The notes: generated from the letters alone by a model not told the origin. Shown: positions 24,832 through 34,549, counted from the stretch's first letter. The stretch: 64,000 nucleotides of DNA from CAZKGE01 sp964636405 (GCA_964636405.1 CAZWSI010000008.1:20989-84988); one strand, 5' to 3'. Numbers and translations are program-made.

Positions 24832-25034
24832 CTATGACGAGCGTCAATTGACTGTGTCATGGCTATGTCCGCGCCGACCGTCGCTATTGATACGTCGGAG
24901 CCGGAACGCTCCGAGCCGTATGGCAAGTGATGTACTTCTTGCCAGGGCGTATCATAAATGCGACAGACAACGGGATCCTTGCTTGAGGGAAGAACGTTTT
25001 GAGCATGCCTGCTCGGTTTGCAGCACCATAATAC
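24804..25034 (-). ncRNA. Structured leader or small RNA upstream of the DEAD-box helicase
   Basis: A promoter at 25041-25069 should start a transcript near 25034 that meets the terminator at 24792-24831, giving an RNA of about 230-240 nt. Within it three hairpins can be read in order: GAGCA/TGCTC, TGGCAAG/CTTGCCA with a 10-nt loop, and TCGGAGC/GCTCCGA with a 6-nt loop; then comes the terminator hairpin. A 21-codon frame lies near its 5' end but lacks a ribosome-binding site. I compared it with SRP RNA, 6S RNA, T-box and known riboswitch signatures and saw no match. It could be a stand-alone RNA or a helicase-responsive 5' leader. Confidence 0.5.
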
Positions 25035-25040
25035 CTGTGC

Positions 25041-25069
25041 AGCATAGCACAACGCGTTTTATTTGTAAA
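25041..25069 (-). promoter_or_regulatory. Sigma-A promoter of the helicase leader RNA
   Basis: TTTACA (25069-25064) and TATGCT (25046-25041) are exactly 17 bp apart on the minus strand. Confidence 0.7.
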
Positions 25070-25345
25070 GCGAAGAATTTGTGAACGAATCGGGCCGGCA
25101 AAACGGCAGCCTCCGGGCAGGCCGCGCGGCAAGAGCAGAGAATTCCGCCCCCTTTGCGCATTTCGGGCGTGTTTAATTGCCCCCGCTATGGTATAATATG
25201 CGCGACGGCCTGCTCGCGCAAGCTGGAAAATTGCGTTTCTCCGTTCTGACGGACGGGACGCGCTGTTGTTTGCTGTGCAAAAACGCCCTTGCAAGCAAGC
25301 GCTTTTGCTTATGGCATACTGTTGCCGTTTAGAAAGGGGATTTCA

Positions 25346-27250
25346 ATGGGAAACCTGCTTGCCGCTCTGTACCTTGCCGCCTTCGCCTGCTGCGGCCTGC
25401 TCTGCGCCAACGCGCTCTTTCGCAAAACCGATCCGCTTGCGCGCTTGTGGCTCGGCCTCGCGCTGGGGCTTGCCATGCTTCTCTGGTTCCCGGCGCTGTT
25501 TACGTTTTTGTTCGGCTTTACGTTGGCGGCGCAGCTCTGCGCGCTGGGACTCGCGCTTGCGCTGGGCGCGGCGGCAGCGTTTTTTGCGCGTCGGGGGCAG
25601 GACTACCGCGTAAAAGGGACGGCGCTTTCGCCCTTCCTTGCCACGGTGCTGCCGCTCTTTTTGCTCTCCGCCGTGCTGCTTTCCACGCATACCATCGTTT
25701 CGCGCGACGGCGCGCTGTGGGTAGGCCAATCCACCTATGGCGACCTCGCCATGCATTTGGGCTTTATCACGAGCATCGCGGAGCAGGGGACGTTCCCGCC
25801 CATGTATTCCATCTGCCCGGACACCGCGCTGTGCTATCCCTTCCTCTGCGACAGCGTGAGCTCCACTTTCTATGTGCTGGGCGCGTCGCTCCGCGTTTCG
25901 GCCATGCTGCCCGCGCTTTACGCGCTGCTCACAGTCTTTTGCGGCGTATATTTGTTTTTCGCGCGCTGGCTGAAACGGGAGGGCGCGGCCGTGCTCGCCA
26001 CCTATCTGTTTTTCGTGGGCGGCGGGTTCGGCTTTGCTTATTTCTTCGATCTGGCGCAGTTTCAGCCCGACCGTCTCTCCTCGCTCTTTTCGGCCTTTTA
26101 CGAAACGCCGACCAACTTCCCAACCGACGGCCTGCGCTGGGTCAATCCCATCGCGGACATGCTCATTCCTCAGCGTGCCACGCTCTTTGGCTGGGCGCTG
26201 CTTTTCCCCTGCCTGTATCTGCTCTACCGCGCTGCCTTTGAAAAGGATTGGGCCTGCTTTCTGCCGCTGGGCGTACTGGCGGGCGCGCTCCCCCTTGTGC
26301 ACACGCATTCGTTCCTCGCGCTCGGCATCATCAGCGCCGCGTACCTTGCGCGGAGCGTTTTCCGGCGCGAGGGCGCGCGGCAATTATGCGGCTACGCATG
26401 CTACGCCGCGCTTGCGCTCCTGCTTGCCGCGCCGCAGCTCATCCTGTTTACCTTCCGGCAGGCGGGCGGCTTTTTAACGCTCCACTGGAACTGGGCGAAC
26501 GAATCTGATTCCTTCCTGTGGTTCTATATCAAAAACTGGGGGCTGCTCTTTCTGCTCATGCCAGCCGCGTTTTTATGCGCGCGGTGCGAGGACCGCGCGG
26601 TGTTCGGCGGCGCGGCGGCGGTGTGGGCGCTTGCGGAAATGATCCAGTTTCAGCCCAATACCTATGACAACAACAAGCTCATCTTCGTCTTCTTCGCGTT
26701 TTTGTGCGGGCTTGTGGCAAACTTTCTTGCGAAAAGCTACGAGCGGCTGCTCGCCGTAAGCGGCCGGGAAACGGTGCGACTGAGCGTGCGGCTTGCCGCG
26801 GCCGCCGTGTGCCTCTGCCTGTTTCTTTCCGGCGGCTTAACGCTGGGGCGCGAATATGTATCTCAATACCAGCTTGTTGGCGCCGCCGAGGTGGAGATGG
26901 CGGAATACGTGAAAGCGAACACCGAAAAGGATGCGACCTTCCTCACCTGCAACAACCACAACAACGCCGTGGCCATGCTCACGGGCCGCAACATTGTGTG
27001 CGGCTCTGGCACGTTCCTGTTTTTCCACGGCATCGATTACAGCGCGCGCGAATACGCGCTGCATCTCATGTACGAGGAACCGTCAGTGTACTTTGACGCG
27101 CAGTCCGCGCAATACGATGTGGATTACGTGCTGATTGGCCCCTATGAGCGCGGGAGCTTCAGCGTGGACGAGGATTATTTTTCCGCGCGCTTTGCGTGCG
27201 TGTATGACGAGGATGGGCTTCGCATTTATGATGTTGGGAAGGCCGCGTAA
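25346..27250 (+). CDS. Polytopic membrane protein, glycosyltransferase-like (GT-C type)
   Basis: This 634-residue protein has about 12-14 hydrophobic segments over the first 515 residues and a soluble C-terminal domain of about 115 residues. The overall layout and the first large loop (TYGDLAMHLGF, with a charged Asp) resemble GT-C lipid-linked-sugar transferases. The C-terminal block with FLTCNNHNNAVAMLTGRNIVCG (quoted in part: CNNHNNAVAMLTGR) and DYVLIGPYER is typical of uncharacterised members. The ATG follows AAAGGGGA. An extended -10 (TGGTATAAT near 25187-25195) about 150 bp upstream may be its promoter. The acceptor is unknown, and no polysaccharide cluster surrounds it. Confidence 0.75.
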   Translation: MGNLLAALYLAAFACCGLLCANALFRKTDPLARLWLGLALGLAMLLWFPALFTFLFGFTLAAQLCALGLALALGAAAAFFARRGQDYRVKGTALSPFLATVLPLFLLSAVLLSTHTIVSRDGALWVGQSTYGDLAMHLGFITSIAEQGTFPPMYSICPDTALCYPFLCDSVSSTFYVLGASLRVSAMLPALYALLTVFCGVYLFFARWLKREGAAVLATYLFFVGGGFGFAYFFDLAQFQPDRLSSLFSAFYETPTNFPTDGLRWVNPIADMLIPQRATLFGWALLFPCLYLLYRAAFEKDWACFLPLGVLAGALPLVHTHSFLALGIISAAYLARSVFRREGARQLCGYACYAALALLLAAPQLILFTFRQAGGFLTLHWNWANESDSFLWFYIKNWGLLFLLMPAAFLCARCEDRAVFGGAAAVWALAEMIQFQPNTYDNNKLIFVFFAFLCGLVANFLAKSYERLLAVSGRETVRLSVRLAAAAVCLCLFLSGGLTLGREYVSQYQLVGAAEVEMAEYVKANTEKDATFLTCNNHNNAVAMLTGRNIVCGSGTFLFFHGIDYSAREYALHLMYEEPSVYFDAQSAQYDVDYVLIGPYERGSFSVDEDYFSARFACVYDEDGLRIYDVGKAA

Positions 27251-27253
27251 ACG

Positions 27254-27925
27254 TCAGTCCAGCCCCATAAGGAAGCGGTAAACCGGCTTCATCACGAGGA
27301 ACGCTTCGGTCAGCTCGTCGGCGAGCTGAGGCCGGAGCGTTTTATCCAGATCGGGCGACGAAAAGCAAAACGAGAGCGATTTGCGGTTTATGTAGGGCAA
27401 AAGGCGCTCGTCCTCCGCAAAATGACGCGGCTTTTTATATAGCTCGCCCTGCGGGACAAGGCGCGACGCAAAGGCGGGCTCGCTGATGAGCGAAAGAAAG
27501 CGCGCGGGCTCGGCGAGCATGCGCGCGCGGAAGCGCTGCATGGCTTCGGTATTGGAATAATACATGCCCATGCCGTAGCCCCAGCTTTCGCGCTCGAATT
27601 CCGCGTACAGCACGAAACTTTCCCCCTGCGATACGCCCGGATAGCGGTAGCTGAGCCACGCGTGATCGCGATAGGGGGACTTGTCCTTGGAATAGCGCGT
27701 GTCCCGGCGGATGCGCGAGAGAATGTACGCGGGACGCTGGCAAAACTGGGGATCGGCCTCAAGCGCGGCGGGCGTAAGCAGCCGCGCAAGCAGCAAAAGG
27801 GGCTGCTGCACGCTTTCCTTATAGCGCGCCCGGTTTTCTTCAAAATACGCGGGATCGTTATGGAAGGCGATATCCCAGAAAAAGCGATACATATCGGCCG
27901 AAAGGCCGGGAAAAGCAGCGTTCAT
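27254..27925 (-). CDS. DUF2461 domain protein
   Basis: This 223-residue soluble protein matches the DUF2461/TIGR02453 family along its length: FFWDIAFHNDPAYFEENR at the start, then ILSRIRRDTRYSKDKSPYR, YAEFERESWGYGMGMYY and the late FAEDERLLPYINRKSL region. No catalytic role is established. Its ATG overlaps the stop of the large surface protein upstream (ATGA), so the genes are coupled. It converges with the polytopic membrane protein with a 3-nt gap. Confidence 0.9.
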   Translation of the reverse strand: MNAAFPGLSADMYRFFWDIAFHNDPAYFEENRARYKESVQQPLLLLARLLTPAALEADPQFCQRPAYILSRIRRDTRYSKDKSPYRDHAWLSYRYPGVSQGESFVLYAEFERESWGYGMGMYYSNTEAMQRFRARMLAEPARFLSLISEPAFASRLVPQGELYKKPRHFAEDERLLPYINRKSLSFCFSSPDLDKTLRPQLADELTEAFLVMKPVYRFLMGLD

Positions 27926-30066
27926 TCCTCGCCTCTTTCGTGATGCGGCGCCGGCTCCCGCACAACGTGGCGAATTTCCGCGCGCGTCTTGGGCTGCACC
28001 TTGGGCACGGGCCGCGCGGCGATCACCTTGGGGCCCTGGCGCGTGCCGCCCTCGCGCACGCTTACCCGCGGCTGCACATAGGGCTCGGGCTCCGGCTCGT
28101 ACGTGGGCGGATAAGCCTCGTCGTCATATTCGATTTCGATCAGCGGCCCATCGTCCTCCGGCAAATATGCGTGCGAAGGCTTCTGCGCCGGTTGCGCGGG
28201 CGCGCGGCGGCGCGGCGGCGGGTACGCTGCCGCGTCGCGCGGCGCTTGCAGCGGTCGGTAGGCGGCGGCTTCGTATTCCGGCTCGGGCGCGACGTGCCGC
28301 CCCGTTTGGCAGACGGGCGCAGCCTCCCTCCGCCGGTCCTCGCGGCGGGCGGGCGCAACGCCGGCGTTTTGCATGCGGCGTCGGTTAATCTCAGAGGGCG
28401 GCCGCAGCTCGGCTTGCCAACTGCCCGGCTGCGCTTCAAGCCGGAAGCGCTGCGTGCTTTGCGGCGCGCGCGCGGGCGGCGGCGCGTCGAGCACCTCCAC
28501 GCGCGGGCGGGCGTTGGTTTCGAGATCGAGCGCCTCCTCCTCGTCGTCGTCAAAGAAGCCCGCGCGGCTCGAGCGCGCACGCTCCATAAAGCTGAGCACC
28601 ACAAGCGCGATAAACGCCACGCCCATGATAACCCCCAATATGACCAATACCCTGGAGATGGCGCCCGTAATAAAGCTAAAGGGGTTCTCCGTGGAGATCT
28701 CCGTGGGCGAGGCGGTCGCGTCCGCCGGCTTGGGCGTGCCCAAGCCGCCCTCGTAGGCTACGGCCAGCAAATACGCGCCAATTTCGCGGGTGGTTCCCGT
28801 CGGGTCCTGCGCCTTGGCTGAAAAATTCAAATTGCGCGGCGAACCGATGGACAGCTCCTTCTCCACCACTGTCTCTCCGGCGGGCAGCGTTTCCGCCGTG
28901 TAGAGTTCGCCCAGGGAAATCTCCGTAACCCGCGCGTTGCTTAACGCGACGGTGCTGTTGTTCAGCAGCGTAAGCCGCACGGAAATCACGCCCGTTTCGG
29001 CGCTCCACGGAGTCACGATCTCAGCCTTGAGGCTCGCCTGAATCTGCGTCTCGTCCACAAAGGGATACACGTCGTATTCCTTCTGGCTCGTCAGCTCGTA
29101 GCTCTCTCCCCGCCCGTCCACACCCGTGACGTGAAAGCGCACATGCCGCACAGGCTCCGTGAGCACGGGCAGCACCACATACGAGCAGACGGTGGCCGCG
29201 CCGACCTTGAGCGAAAAGCTCTCGTCGCTCACCGAAACGCCACGCTCGTCGGTAATGCGGATGTTTTGAATATCCTGATTGCCCGTGTTGACGAGCTCAA
29301 AGGAGAAGGGCACGCCGGAAAGCGAGGGCGTGCCGGGCGTGACCGTCATGGAAAGCTGGGGCAGGATCATGTTGACCGTTACCGGCTCGACGGCGGAAAA
29401 GACCTTCGTCTTCCCATTGACCGTGTACGTGACCACGGGCGCGGACACAACGCTTTCCTCGCCCATGATATAGTTGTGCTCCACGGTTGTGGCGTTGCCC
29501 GCAAGGATGGCGCCGCTCTCGTAGATGGGATGGTCGCTGAGCTGCTCGTCGATAAGCGTGATGCCGCTCATATCGAAGCGAGTATCATTCTTGAGGAGAT
29601 ATTGAACCTTGACGTGCTCGCCGGTTTTCGCGGAGACCGGCTCCACCGTGCGGGTAAGCGAAATAACCGGGTCCGCCGCGCGCTCGACCAGAACGGGCAC
29701 ATCCTGCGAATACGGCTCCCCGCCCTGCCGCCACGAAACCGTGAAGGTGATGGGCAGACCGATTTGCGAATTGGCCACCTGCGCGGAGATCACAATGTGA
29801 TTGGCGCTGTTGCCCGGCGGAATGATCAGCTCCTGCACGTCCGCGATCGGATAGACCGCGCCCCCCTGCGAAATCGTGACCTCGTGCAGCTCATAATCCG
29901 AATGATTGGAGATGGAAAAGGTAAACGTGACCAGCCCCGCCTCCGTGAGGGCGGCGGGATCGGCGCTGATCTGAATACGCACGTCCTCCGCGCGCGCCGC
30001 GGGGGCAAGGAGCAGCATCGCCGCAAGCAGGAGGGGTATTCCGATGAGAAGGATCTTCCGCTTCAC
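27922..30066 (-). CDS. Secreted, membrane-anchored protein with DUF11/CARDB-like domains
   Basis: This 714-residue protein has a signal peptide (about 1-26, ending PAARA), then four or so immunoglobulin-like repeats of about 110 residues that discuss conserved ISNHSDYEL, LLKNDTRFDMSG, FELVNTGNQDIQN and LTLLNNSTVALSN elements, the pattern of DUF11/CARDB domains. A membrane helix lies at about 470-495, followed by a cytoplasmic tail of some 215 residues rich in Pro, Arg and Glu. The start is GTG with GGAG 7 nt upstream, inside the end of yigZ. The tail has no domain I recognise. It probably binds or organises the cell envelope. Confidence 0.78.
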   Translation of the reverse strand: MKRKILLIGIPLLLAAMLLLAPAARAEDVRIQISADPAALTEAGLVTFTFSISNHSDYELHEVTISQGGAVYPIADVQELIIPPGNSANHIVISAQVANSQIGLPITFTVSWRQGGEPYSQDVPVLVERAADPVISLTRTVEPVSAKTGEHVKVQYLLKNDTRFDMSGITLIDEQLSDHPIYESGAILAGNATTVEHNYIMGEESVVSAPVVTYTVNGKTKVFSAVEPVTVNMILPQLSMTVTPGTPSLSGVPFSFELVNTGNQDIQNIRITDERGVSVSDESFSLKVGAATVCSYVVLPVLTEPVRHVRFHVTGVDGRGESYELTSQKEYDVYPFVDETQIQASLKAEIVTPWSAETGVISVRLTLLNNSTVALSNARVTEISLGELYTAETLPAGETVVEKELSIGSPRNLNFSAKAQDPTGTTREIGAYLLAVAYEGGLGTPKPADATASPTEISTENPFSFITGAISRVLVILGVIMGVAFIALVVLSFMERARSSRAGFFDDDEEEALDLETNARPRVEVLDAPPPARAPQSTQRFRLEAQPGSWQAELRPPSEINRRRMQNAGVAPARREDRRREAAPVCQTGRHVAPEPEYEAAAYRPLQAPRDAAAYPPPRRRAPAQPAQKPSHAYLPEDDGPLIEIEYDDEAYPPTYEPEPEPYVQPRVSVREGGTRQGPKVIAARPVPKVQPKTRAEIRHVVREPAPHHERGEE

Positions 30067-30070
30067 AACT

Positions 30071-30727
30071 TCACTCCAATCCGGCGGTCACCGGGAAGGC
30101 CCGGTAGGCCGCGCCCTCCGCCGAGGGACGCACGCGCCCGTCGCTGCACTCCGTGAGCGCAAGGGTAAATTCCGCCGCGCGCGCGCTTTCCAGATAGACC
30201 GCGCAGCGCACGCTTTCTCCGTAATCAAGCTCGTCCGGGCCCGCAAAGCGCCGGAGTTCGCGCTCCGCCACCGGCCAATAGGGATACGGCACGTCCAGGC
30301 AGAGCCTTTGACACAGGCGCATCTCCACAAGGCCCGCGTCCTTCGCGCTTTCGCTTGCCGCGCGCCCGTACGCGCGCGTCAGCCCGCCCGCGCCGAGCAG
30401 CACCCCGCCAAAATAGCGTGTCACCACGCACAGCACATTGGTAAGCCCCATGCGGGCAAGCGTTTGCAAAATGGGCGCGCCCGCCGTGCCGGAGGGCTCT
30501 CCGTCGTCGGAGGAACGCGCCGTCATGGCTGTTTCCCCGATGCGGAAGGCGTAGCAATTGTGGCTGGCGTCCCAGTGCCGCTTGCGTATGGAAGCAAGCA
30601 GCGTTTCCGCCTCCCGTTCATCCGAAACGGGCATGCACCGGCCCAGAAAGCGGGACTTTTGAATGAGCAGCTCGCTGTTCCCGTTTTGCGCGACCGTGCG
30701 AAAGGCGGAAGCGTCCGTCGCGTTCAA
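30071..30727 (-). CDS. YigZ/IMPACT-family protein
   Basis: This protein of about 218 residues matches the YigZ/IMPACT family: IQKSRFLGRCMPV at the start, then HWDASHNCYAFRIG, the SSDDGEPSGTAGAPIL signature and VVTRYFGGVLLGAGGLTRAYG. A ferredoxin-like C-terminal domain follows. Function in bacteria is unclear; IMPACT in eukaryotes inhibits Gcn2 signalling. Two TTG starts are possible: 30727, which overlaps the tyrS stop (TTGA) and gives normal length, and 30745, which has a better AAGGG site but adds six residues. It is followed 4 nt later by the surface protein gene. Confidence 0.88.
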   Translation of the reverse strand: MNATDASAFRTVAQNGNSELLIQKSRFLGRCMPVSDEREAETLLASIRKRHWDASHNCYAFRIGETAMTARSSDDGEPSGTAGAPILQTLARMGLTNVLCVVTRYFGGVLLGAGGLTRAYGRAASESAKDAGLVEMRLCQRLCLDVPYPYWPVAERELRRFAGPDELDYGESVRCAVYLESARAAEFTLALTECSDGRVRPSAEGAAYRAFPVTAGLE

Positions 30728-31953
30728 GCCCCGCGCACCCGGCAAAAGCCCTTCTTCCCTTTTTTGAGGATCACGCCGTCGCCGGAAAGCTGCTCGGCCG
30801 TAAGCGCCGCCGCGTAGTCGGTGATCTTTTCGTCGTCGCAGCTAATCGAGCCTCCGTCCATGAGCCTGCGCGCGTCGCTTTTGGAGGACGCGAGGCCCGT
30901 TTTAACCAGCAGATCGATGACGCGCAGGCCCGTATCGGCTGCCTCCTGCTCGCTGAGGGCGAGCGTGGGCATATCAGCCCTGCTGCCCGCGCCGTAAAAC
31001 AGCGCTTCGGCGGCGGCTTGCGCCTTTTCGGCCTCCTCCGTGCCGTGCACCTGCTCGGTAACGGTAAAGGCCAGCACGCGCTTGGCCTCGTTGATGGCCG
31101 AATCGCGCAGCGCGCTTAAGCGGCGCACCTCCTCCATGGGGAGGAAGGTTAAAAGGCAAAGGCAACGCTCCACATCCGCGTCGTCCACATTGCGCCAGTA
31201 TTGATAAAAATCGAATACGGAGCACTTGTTTTTATCCAGCCACAGCGCGCCCTTCTCGGTCTTGCCCATCTTTTTGCCGTCGGCGGTGGTAAGCAGCGCC
31301 GTAGTGAGCGCGTAGGCGGGCTTTTGCTCCTTGCGGCGGATCAGGTCCGCGCCGGAAAGAATATTGCTCCACTGATCGTCTCCGCCCATTTGCAGGCAGC
31401 AGCCGTACTTGCGGTTGAGCACGAGAAAATCGTAGCTCTGCATGAGCATGTAGCTCATCTCAAAAAAAGTGAGGCCCGTATCCAGACGCTGCTTATAGCA
31501 ATCCGCCGCGAGCATGCGGTTTACGGAAAAGTATACGCCGATATCGCGCATGAAATCCAAGAAATTAAGCGAGCGCAGCCATTCGCCGTTAAAAACCATG
31601 CGCGCGCCGTCGTCGCCGAAGCGGATAAGGCGCGACATCTGGCTCTTAAAGCAATTGGCGTTGTAGTCCAGATCCTCAATCGTGAGCATCCTGCGCATGT
31701 CCGTTTTGCCCGACGGGTCGCCGATCATGGCCGTGCCGTTGCCGAGGAGCGCGATGGGCTTATGCCCCGCTCGCTGCATATGCGCCATGGTCATGAGCGC
31801 GATATAATGCCCGATGTGCAGGCTGTCGGCCGTCGGATCAAAGCCGATATAAAACGTGAGGCTTTCCCTGCCAAGCAGCTCGCGCAGTTCCTCGGGATGC
31901 GAGCACTGCTTCAAAAAGCCGCGCTCCTCCAGGACATCGTATACGTTTCTCAT
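30724..31953 (-). CDS. tyrS: Tyrosyl-tRNA synthetase
   Basis: This 409-residue class I synthetase charges tRNA-Tyr. It has the HIGH motif as DSLHIGHYIAL, the tyrosine pocket QMGGDDQWSNI, a KMSKS loop written KKMGKTEKG and a C-terminal S4 RNA-binding domain (about 340-405, LVKTGLASSKSDARRLMDGG in part). GGGGGT precedes the ATG. In many Bacillota tyrS is under a T-box leader; the 126 bp before this gene are too short and show no T-box core, so control must differ. It heads a minus-strand run with yigZ, the surface protein and DUF2461. Confidence 0.97.
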   Translation of the reverse strand: MRNVYDVLEERGFLKQCSHPEELRELLGRESLTFYIGFDPTADSLHIGHYIALMTMAHMQRAGHKPIALLGNGTAMIGDPSGKTDMRRMLTIEDLDYNANCFKSQMSRLIRFGDDGARMVFNGEWLRSLNFLDFMRDIGVYFSVNRMLAADCYKQRLDTGLTFFEMSYMLMQSYDFLVLNRKYGCCLQMGGDDQWSNILSGADLIRRKEQKPAYALTTALLTTADGKKMGKTEKGALWLDKNKCSVFDFYQYWRNVDDADVERCLCLLTFLPMEEVRRLSALRDSAINEAKRVLAFTVTEQVHGTEEAEKAQAAAEALFYGAGSRADMPTLALSEQEAADTGLRVIDLLVKTGLASSKSDARRLMDGGSISCDDEKITDYAAALTAEQLSGDGVILKKGKKGFCRVRGA

Positions 31954-32079
31954 CTCATACCCCCAGCTTATCAGGCGACAAGCGCCAAAATCATTTCATT
32001 AATATAGCATAATCGCCGCGTGAAGACAATGCGAAAACACGCCAGATGGCGTGAAGCGCGGGTTATGTTTTTGTAAACT

Positions 32080-33837
32080 TTAGTCCTCGCCGCCCGGCAG
32101 CGCGCTTGTCTCTGGGGCGATGGCGACCGTAAAGGAAAGCACCGCGTCCTCGCCGTCGTTTGCCGCGGAAATCTCCTCGCCAAGGCGCGCCATCAGCTCC
32201 TGCACAATGGCGAGGCCCAAGCCCGTGCCTCCCTTGCTGTGGGCAGCGTCCGCCTTATAAAAGCGCTCGAAGAGATGCGGCAGATCCTTCTCTGCAATAT
32301 GCCCGCTGTTGGAAATCCGCACCGTCATGCGCTCCGCCACATCCACGCGCAGCTCGATGCGGCCATCGTCCGACGCGTACTTGATGGCGTTGTCAAGCAG
32401 GGCAACGGTCACCTGCTCGATACGGTCGCGGTTGGAAAACGCGGGCGGCAGGCCGGGATCTATAAAGGGCGCAAGCGTAATGCCGCTGTCAAGCGCACGC
32501 ATGCGCACGCGCTCCGTTACGTCGGCAAGCAGCTCCGCAAGGGAGAACGGAGCCTTCTCCAGCGCAACGGTGCCGGATTGCAGCCTGGAAAGCTCAAGCA
32601 AATCGTTGATGAGCCGCGAAAGGCGCAGCGATTCGCGCAAAATATAGCCGTAGTAACGCGCGCAATCCTCCTCGGAGCGAACAAGGCCGTCGTTGAGCGC
32701 CTCGGAAAGGCTCCGTATGGAGGCGATGGGCGTGCGCAGCTCGTGGCTGACATTGGCCACATAATCGCGCCGGGTCTGCTCGAGGCGCTCGGTTTCGGTG
32801 ATATCCTGCAAAAGCAGGATGGCGCTCGTGGGCCGCCCCTCCCCCTGCTGGGCCGCAGAGGCGGTGCAGAGGAGCGTCGCGTCGCCGCGCAGCTCCTGCG
32901 CGCTTCGGATGCGGCCATCGGCAACGGTTTCCGCGCAAAGCGGAAGGAGCGAGGCAACGGACGCCTGCACGCACGCCGCGCTCACGCCGCAGCGGAGCAG
33001 GCGGGCTGCCGCCGGGTTATGATAGGTTACAAGACCGTTTTCGTCCACAGCCACCACACCCTCGCTGAGGCTGTCGAGTATCATATTCAGCCGGGTCTTG
33101 GTGGCCGTTAAATCGCCGATTGTAGCGTGCAGCGTACCCGAAAGGTGATTGAGCGCCGCGCCCAGAAAGCCCAGCTCGTTTGGAATTTCCTCCTCCGCGC
33201 GCTGGGAAAAATCGCCGCCGGCCATCTTGCCCGCAATCTCCGTCATGCGGCCGATCGGCTTGGAGATGCTCCGCGAAAAGATCAGCGCGGGCGCCATCAT
33301 CACGATGCACGCAAGGCCGCTGCTGAAAATGAGCGTCATGGCCAGGCTGAGCATGATAGCCGACACCTCGTTGCGCTGCTTTGCAAGCATGACCGCGCCG
33401 GTGACCCGCCCGAGATTATCGGTAATGGGCGCGCCCACGACGATGCCCGCCACAGAGCGCCAATCCAGCGAAACATACGCCTCGCCCGACTGCAAAACGC
33501 CGGTCGCGCAGGTGGCCAGATAGCGGTATTCCGACGGAAAGCTGCTGCTCGCGGAATAGGCCACAAGCGCCCCCTGCGCGTCGAACACGTAGATGAGCGC
33601 GTTGCGCTGCTCCTTGGTGGCAAAATCGATGAAGGAATCGAAGGAAAGCTGCCCCGTCTGATACCGGCTGGCAAGCCGCGCGATGCTCTCCGCGCGGGGC
33701 AGCATCTCATCCGCGATGCGGCCCGCCACGATGGACGCGCCCGTCGCGCTGAAGAAAGCGCTTGTCAAAACGGCGGTGAGCAGACAAGCGCAGATCACAT
33801 ACAACAGCAGCTTTTTAAGGAACGTGCTCCGTTTCAT
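32080..33837 (-). CDS. Sensor histidine kinase of the OmpR-partner type, pair 1
   Basis: This 585-residue kinase has a membrane helix (about 9-32), an extracellular sensor of about 125 residues, a second helix (about 160-188), HAMP (about 190-240), a PAS domain (about 250-350), HisKA with the phospho-acceptor in VSHELRTP, and HATPase with DNAIKYA, LPHLFERFYKAD and GGTGLGLAI. The layout is that of PhoR/WalK kinases. Its ATG overlaps the stop of the regulator gene upstream (ATGA), so the two are coupled. It is closely related to the second kinase at 35640-37595. Confidence 0.95.
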   Translation of the reverse strand: MKRSTFLKKLLLYVICACLLTAVLTSAFFSATGASIVAGRIADEMLPRAESIARLASRYQTGQLSFDSFIDFATKEQRNALIYVFDAQGALVAYSASSSFPSEYRYLATCATGVLQSGEAYVSLDWRSVAGIVVGAPITDNLGRVTGAVMLAKQRNEVSAIMLSLAMTLIFSSGLACIVMMAPALIFSRSISKPIGRMTEIAGKMAGGDFSQRAEEEIPNELGFLGAALNHLSGTLHATIGDLTATKTRLNMILDSLSEGVVAVDENGLVTYHNPAAARLLRCGVSAACVQASVASLLPLCAETVADGRIRSAQELRGDATLLCTASAAQQGEGRPTSAILLLQDITETERLEQTRRDYVANVSHELRTPIASIRSLSEALNDGLVRSEEDCARYYGYILRESLRLSRLINDLLELSRLQSGTVALEKAPFSLAELLADVTERVRMRALDSGITLAPFIDPGLPPAFSNRDRIEQVTVALLDNAIKYASDDGRIELRVDVAERMTVRISNSGHIAEKDLPHLFERFYKADAAHSKGGTGLGLAIVQELMARLGEEISAANDGEDAVLSFTVAIAPETSALPGGED

Positions 33838-34526
33838 TCGGACAGGCCAAATTTATAGCCCACGCCGTATACGGTGCGGATGCCCCACTTGAGGTTGTCC
33901 TGCGGGAGCTTTTGGCGGATGCGCTTGATCTGCGTATCCACGGCGCGGGTATCGCCAAAATAGTCGTAGCCCCAAATTTTGGACAAAATCTGCTCGCGGT
34001 CGAACACGCGGCCCGGATGGGACGCAAGCAGATAGAGAATTTCGACCTCCTTGGGGGTGAAGTCCACGGGCTTGCCGTGAATCTTGACCTCATAGCTCGA
34101 GAGGCTGATCTCCAGCTCGTCGAGGCGGATGGTCTGGCCCTGCTGCTCGGGCACGGAGCTTGTACGGCGCAAAACCGCCTTGATGCGCGCGATGAGCTCC
34201 CGCGAGGAAAAGGGCTTGACCATATAATCGTCCGCGCCGAATTCCAAACCGAGCACGCGGTCGATCTCCTCGCCCTTGGCCGTGAGCATGATGATGGGCA
34301 CGCCGCTTTTCAGGCGAATCTCCTTGCAGGCCTCAATGCCCGTTTTGTTGGGCATCATGATATCCATGAGGATGAGATCGGGCGATTCGGATTCGGCCAT
34401 CTGCACGGCCTGCTCGCCGTCGTAGGCGGACGAAAAGGTAAAGCCCTCGTTTTCAAGATATACGCCGAGCGTCTCGTGAATAATGGGCTGGTCGTCGCAA
34501 ATGAGAATGTGCGATGTATTCGGCAT
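33834..34526 (-). CDS. OmpR/PhoB-family response regulator, pair 1
   Basis: This 230-residue regulator has a receiver domain with the acidic pair DD near residue 11, the phospho-acceptor in LILMDIMMP, the switch Thr in IMLTAKG and Lys in MVKPFS. A winged-helix DNA-binding domain follows (about 130-230), with DFTPKEVEILYLL and RTVYGVGYKF. AAGGAG lies before the ATG and a good promoter lies 24 nt upstream. It is the first gene of a two-gene operon with its kinase and strongly resembles the regulator of pair 2. Confidence 0.96.
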   Translation of the reverse strand: MPNTSHILICDDQPIIHETLGVYLENEGFTFSSAYDGEQAVQMAESESPDLILMDIMMPNKTGIEACKEIRLKSGVPIIMLTAKGEEIDRVLGLEFGADDYMVKPFSSRELIARIKAVLRRTSSVPEQQGQTIRLDELEISLSSYEVKIHGKPVDFTPKEVEILYLLASHPGRVFDREQILSKIWGYDYFGDTRAVDTQIKRIRQKLPQDNLKWGIRTVYGVGYKFGLSE

Positions 34527-34549
34527 AATTCCACGCTCCTTACAGAGCT

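Noticed and set aside
24804..25034. 6S RNA, SRP RNA or tmRNA
   Set aside because: No SRP Alu or S-domain loop, no closing terminal stem with a central bubble, and no tRNA-like ends or tag frame.
31954..32079. T-box leader for tyrS
   Set aside because: Only 126 bp separate the genes and the GGTGG(T)ACC core is absent.
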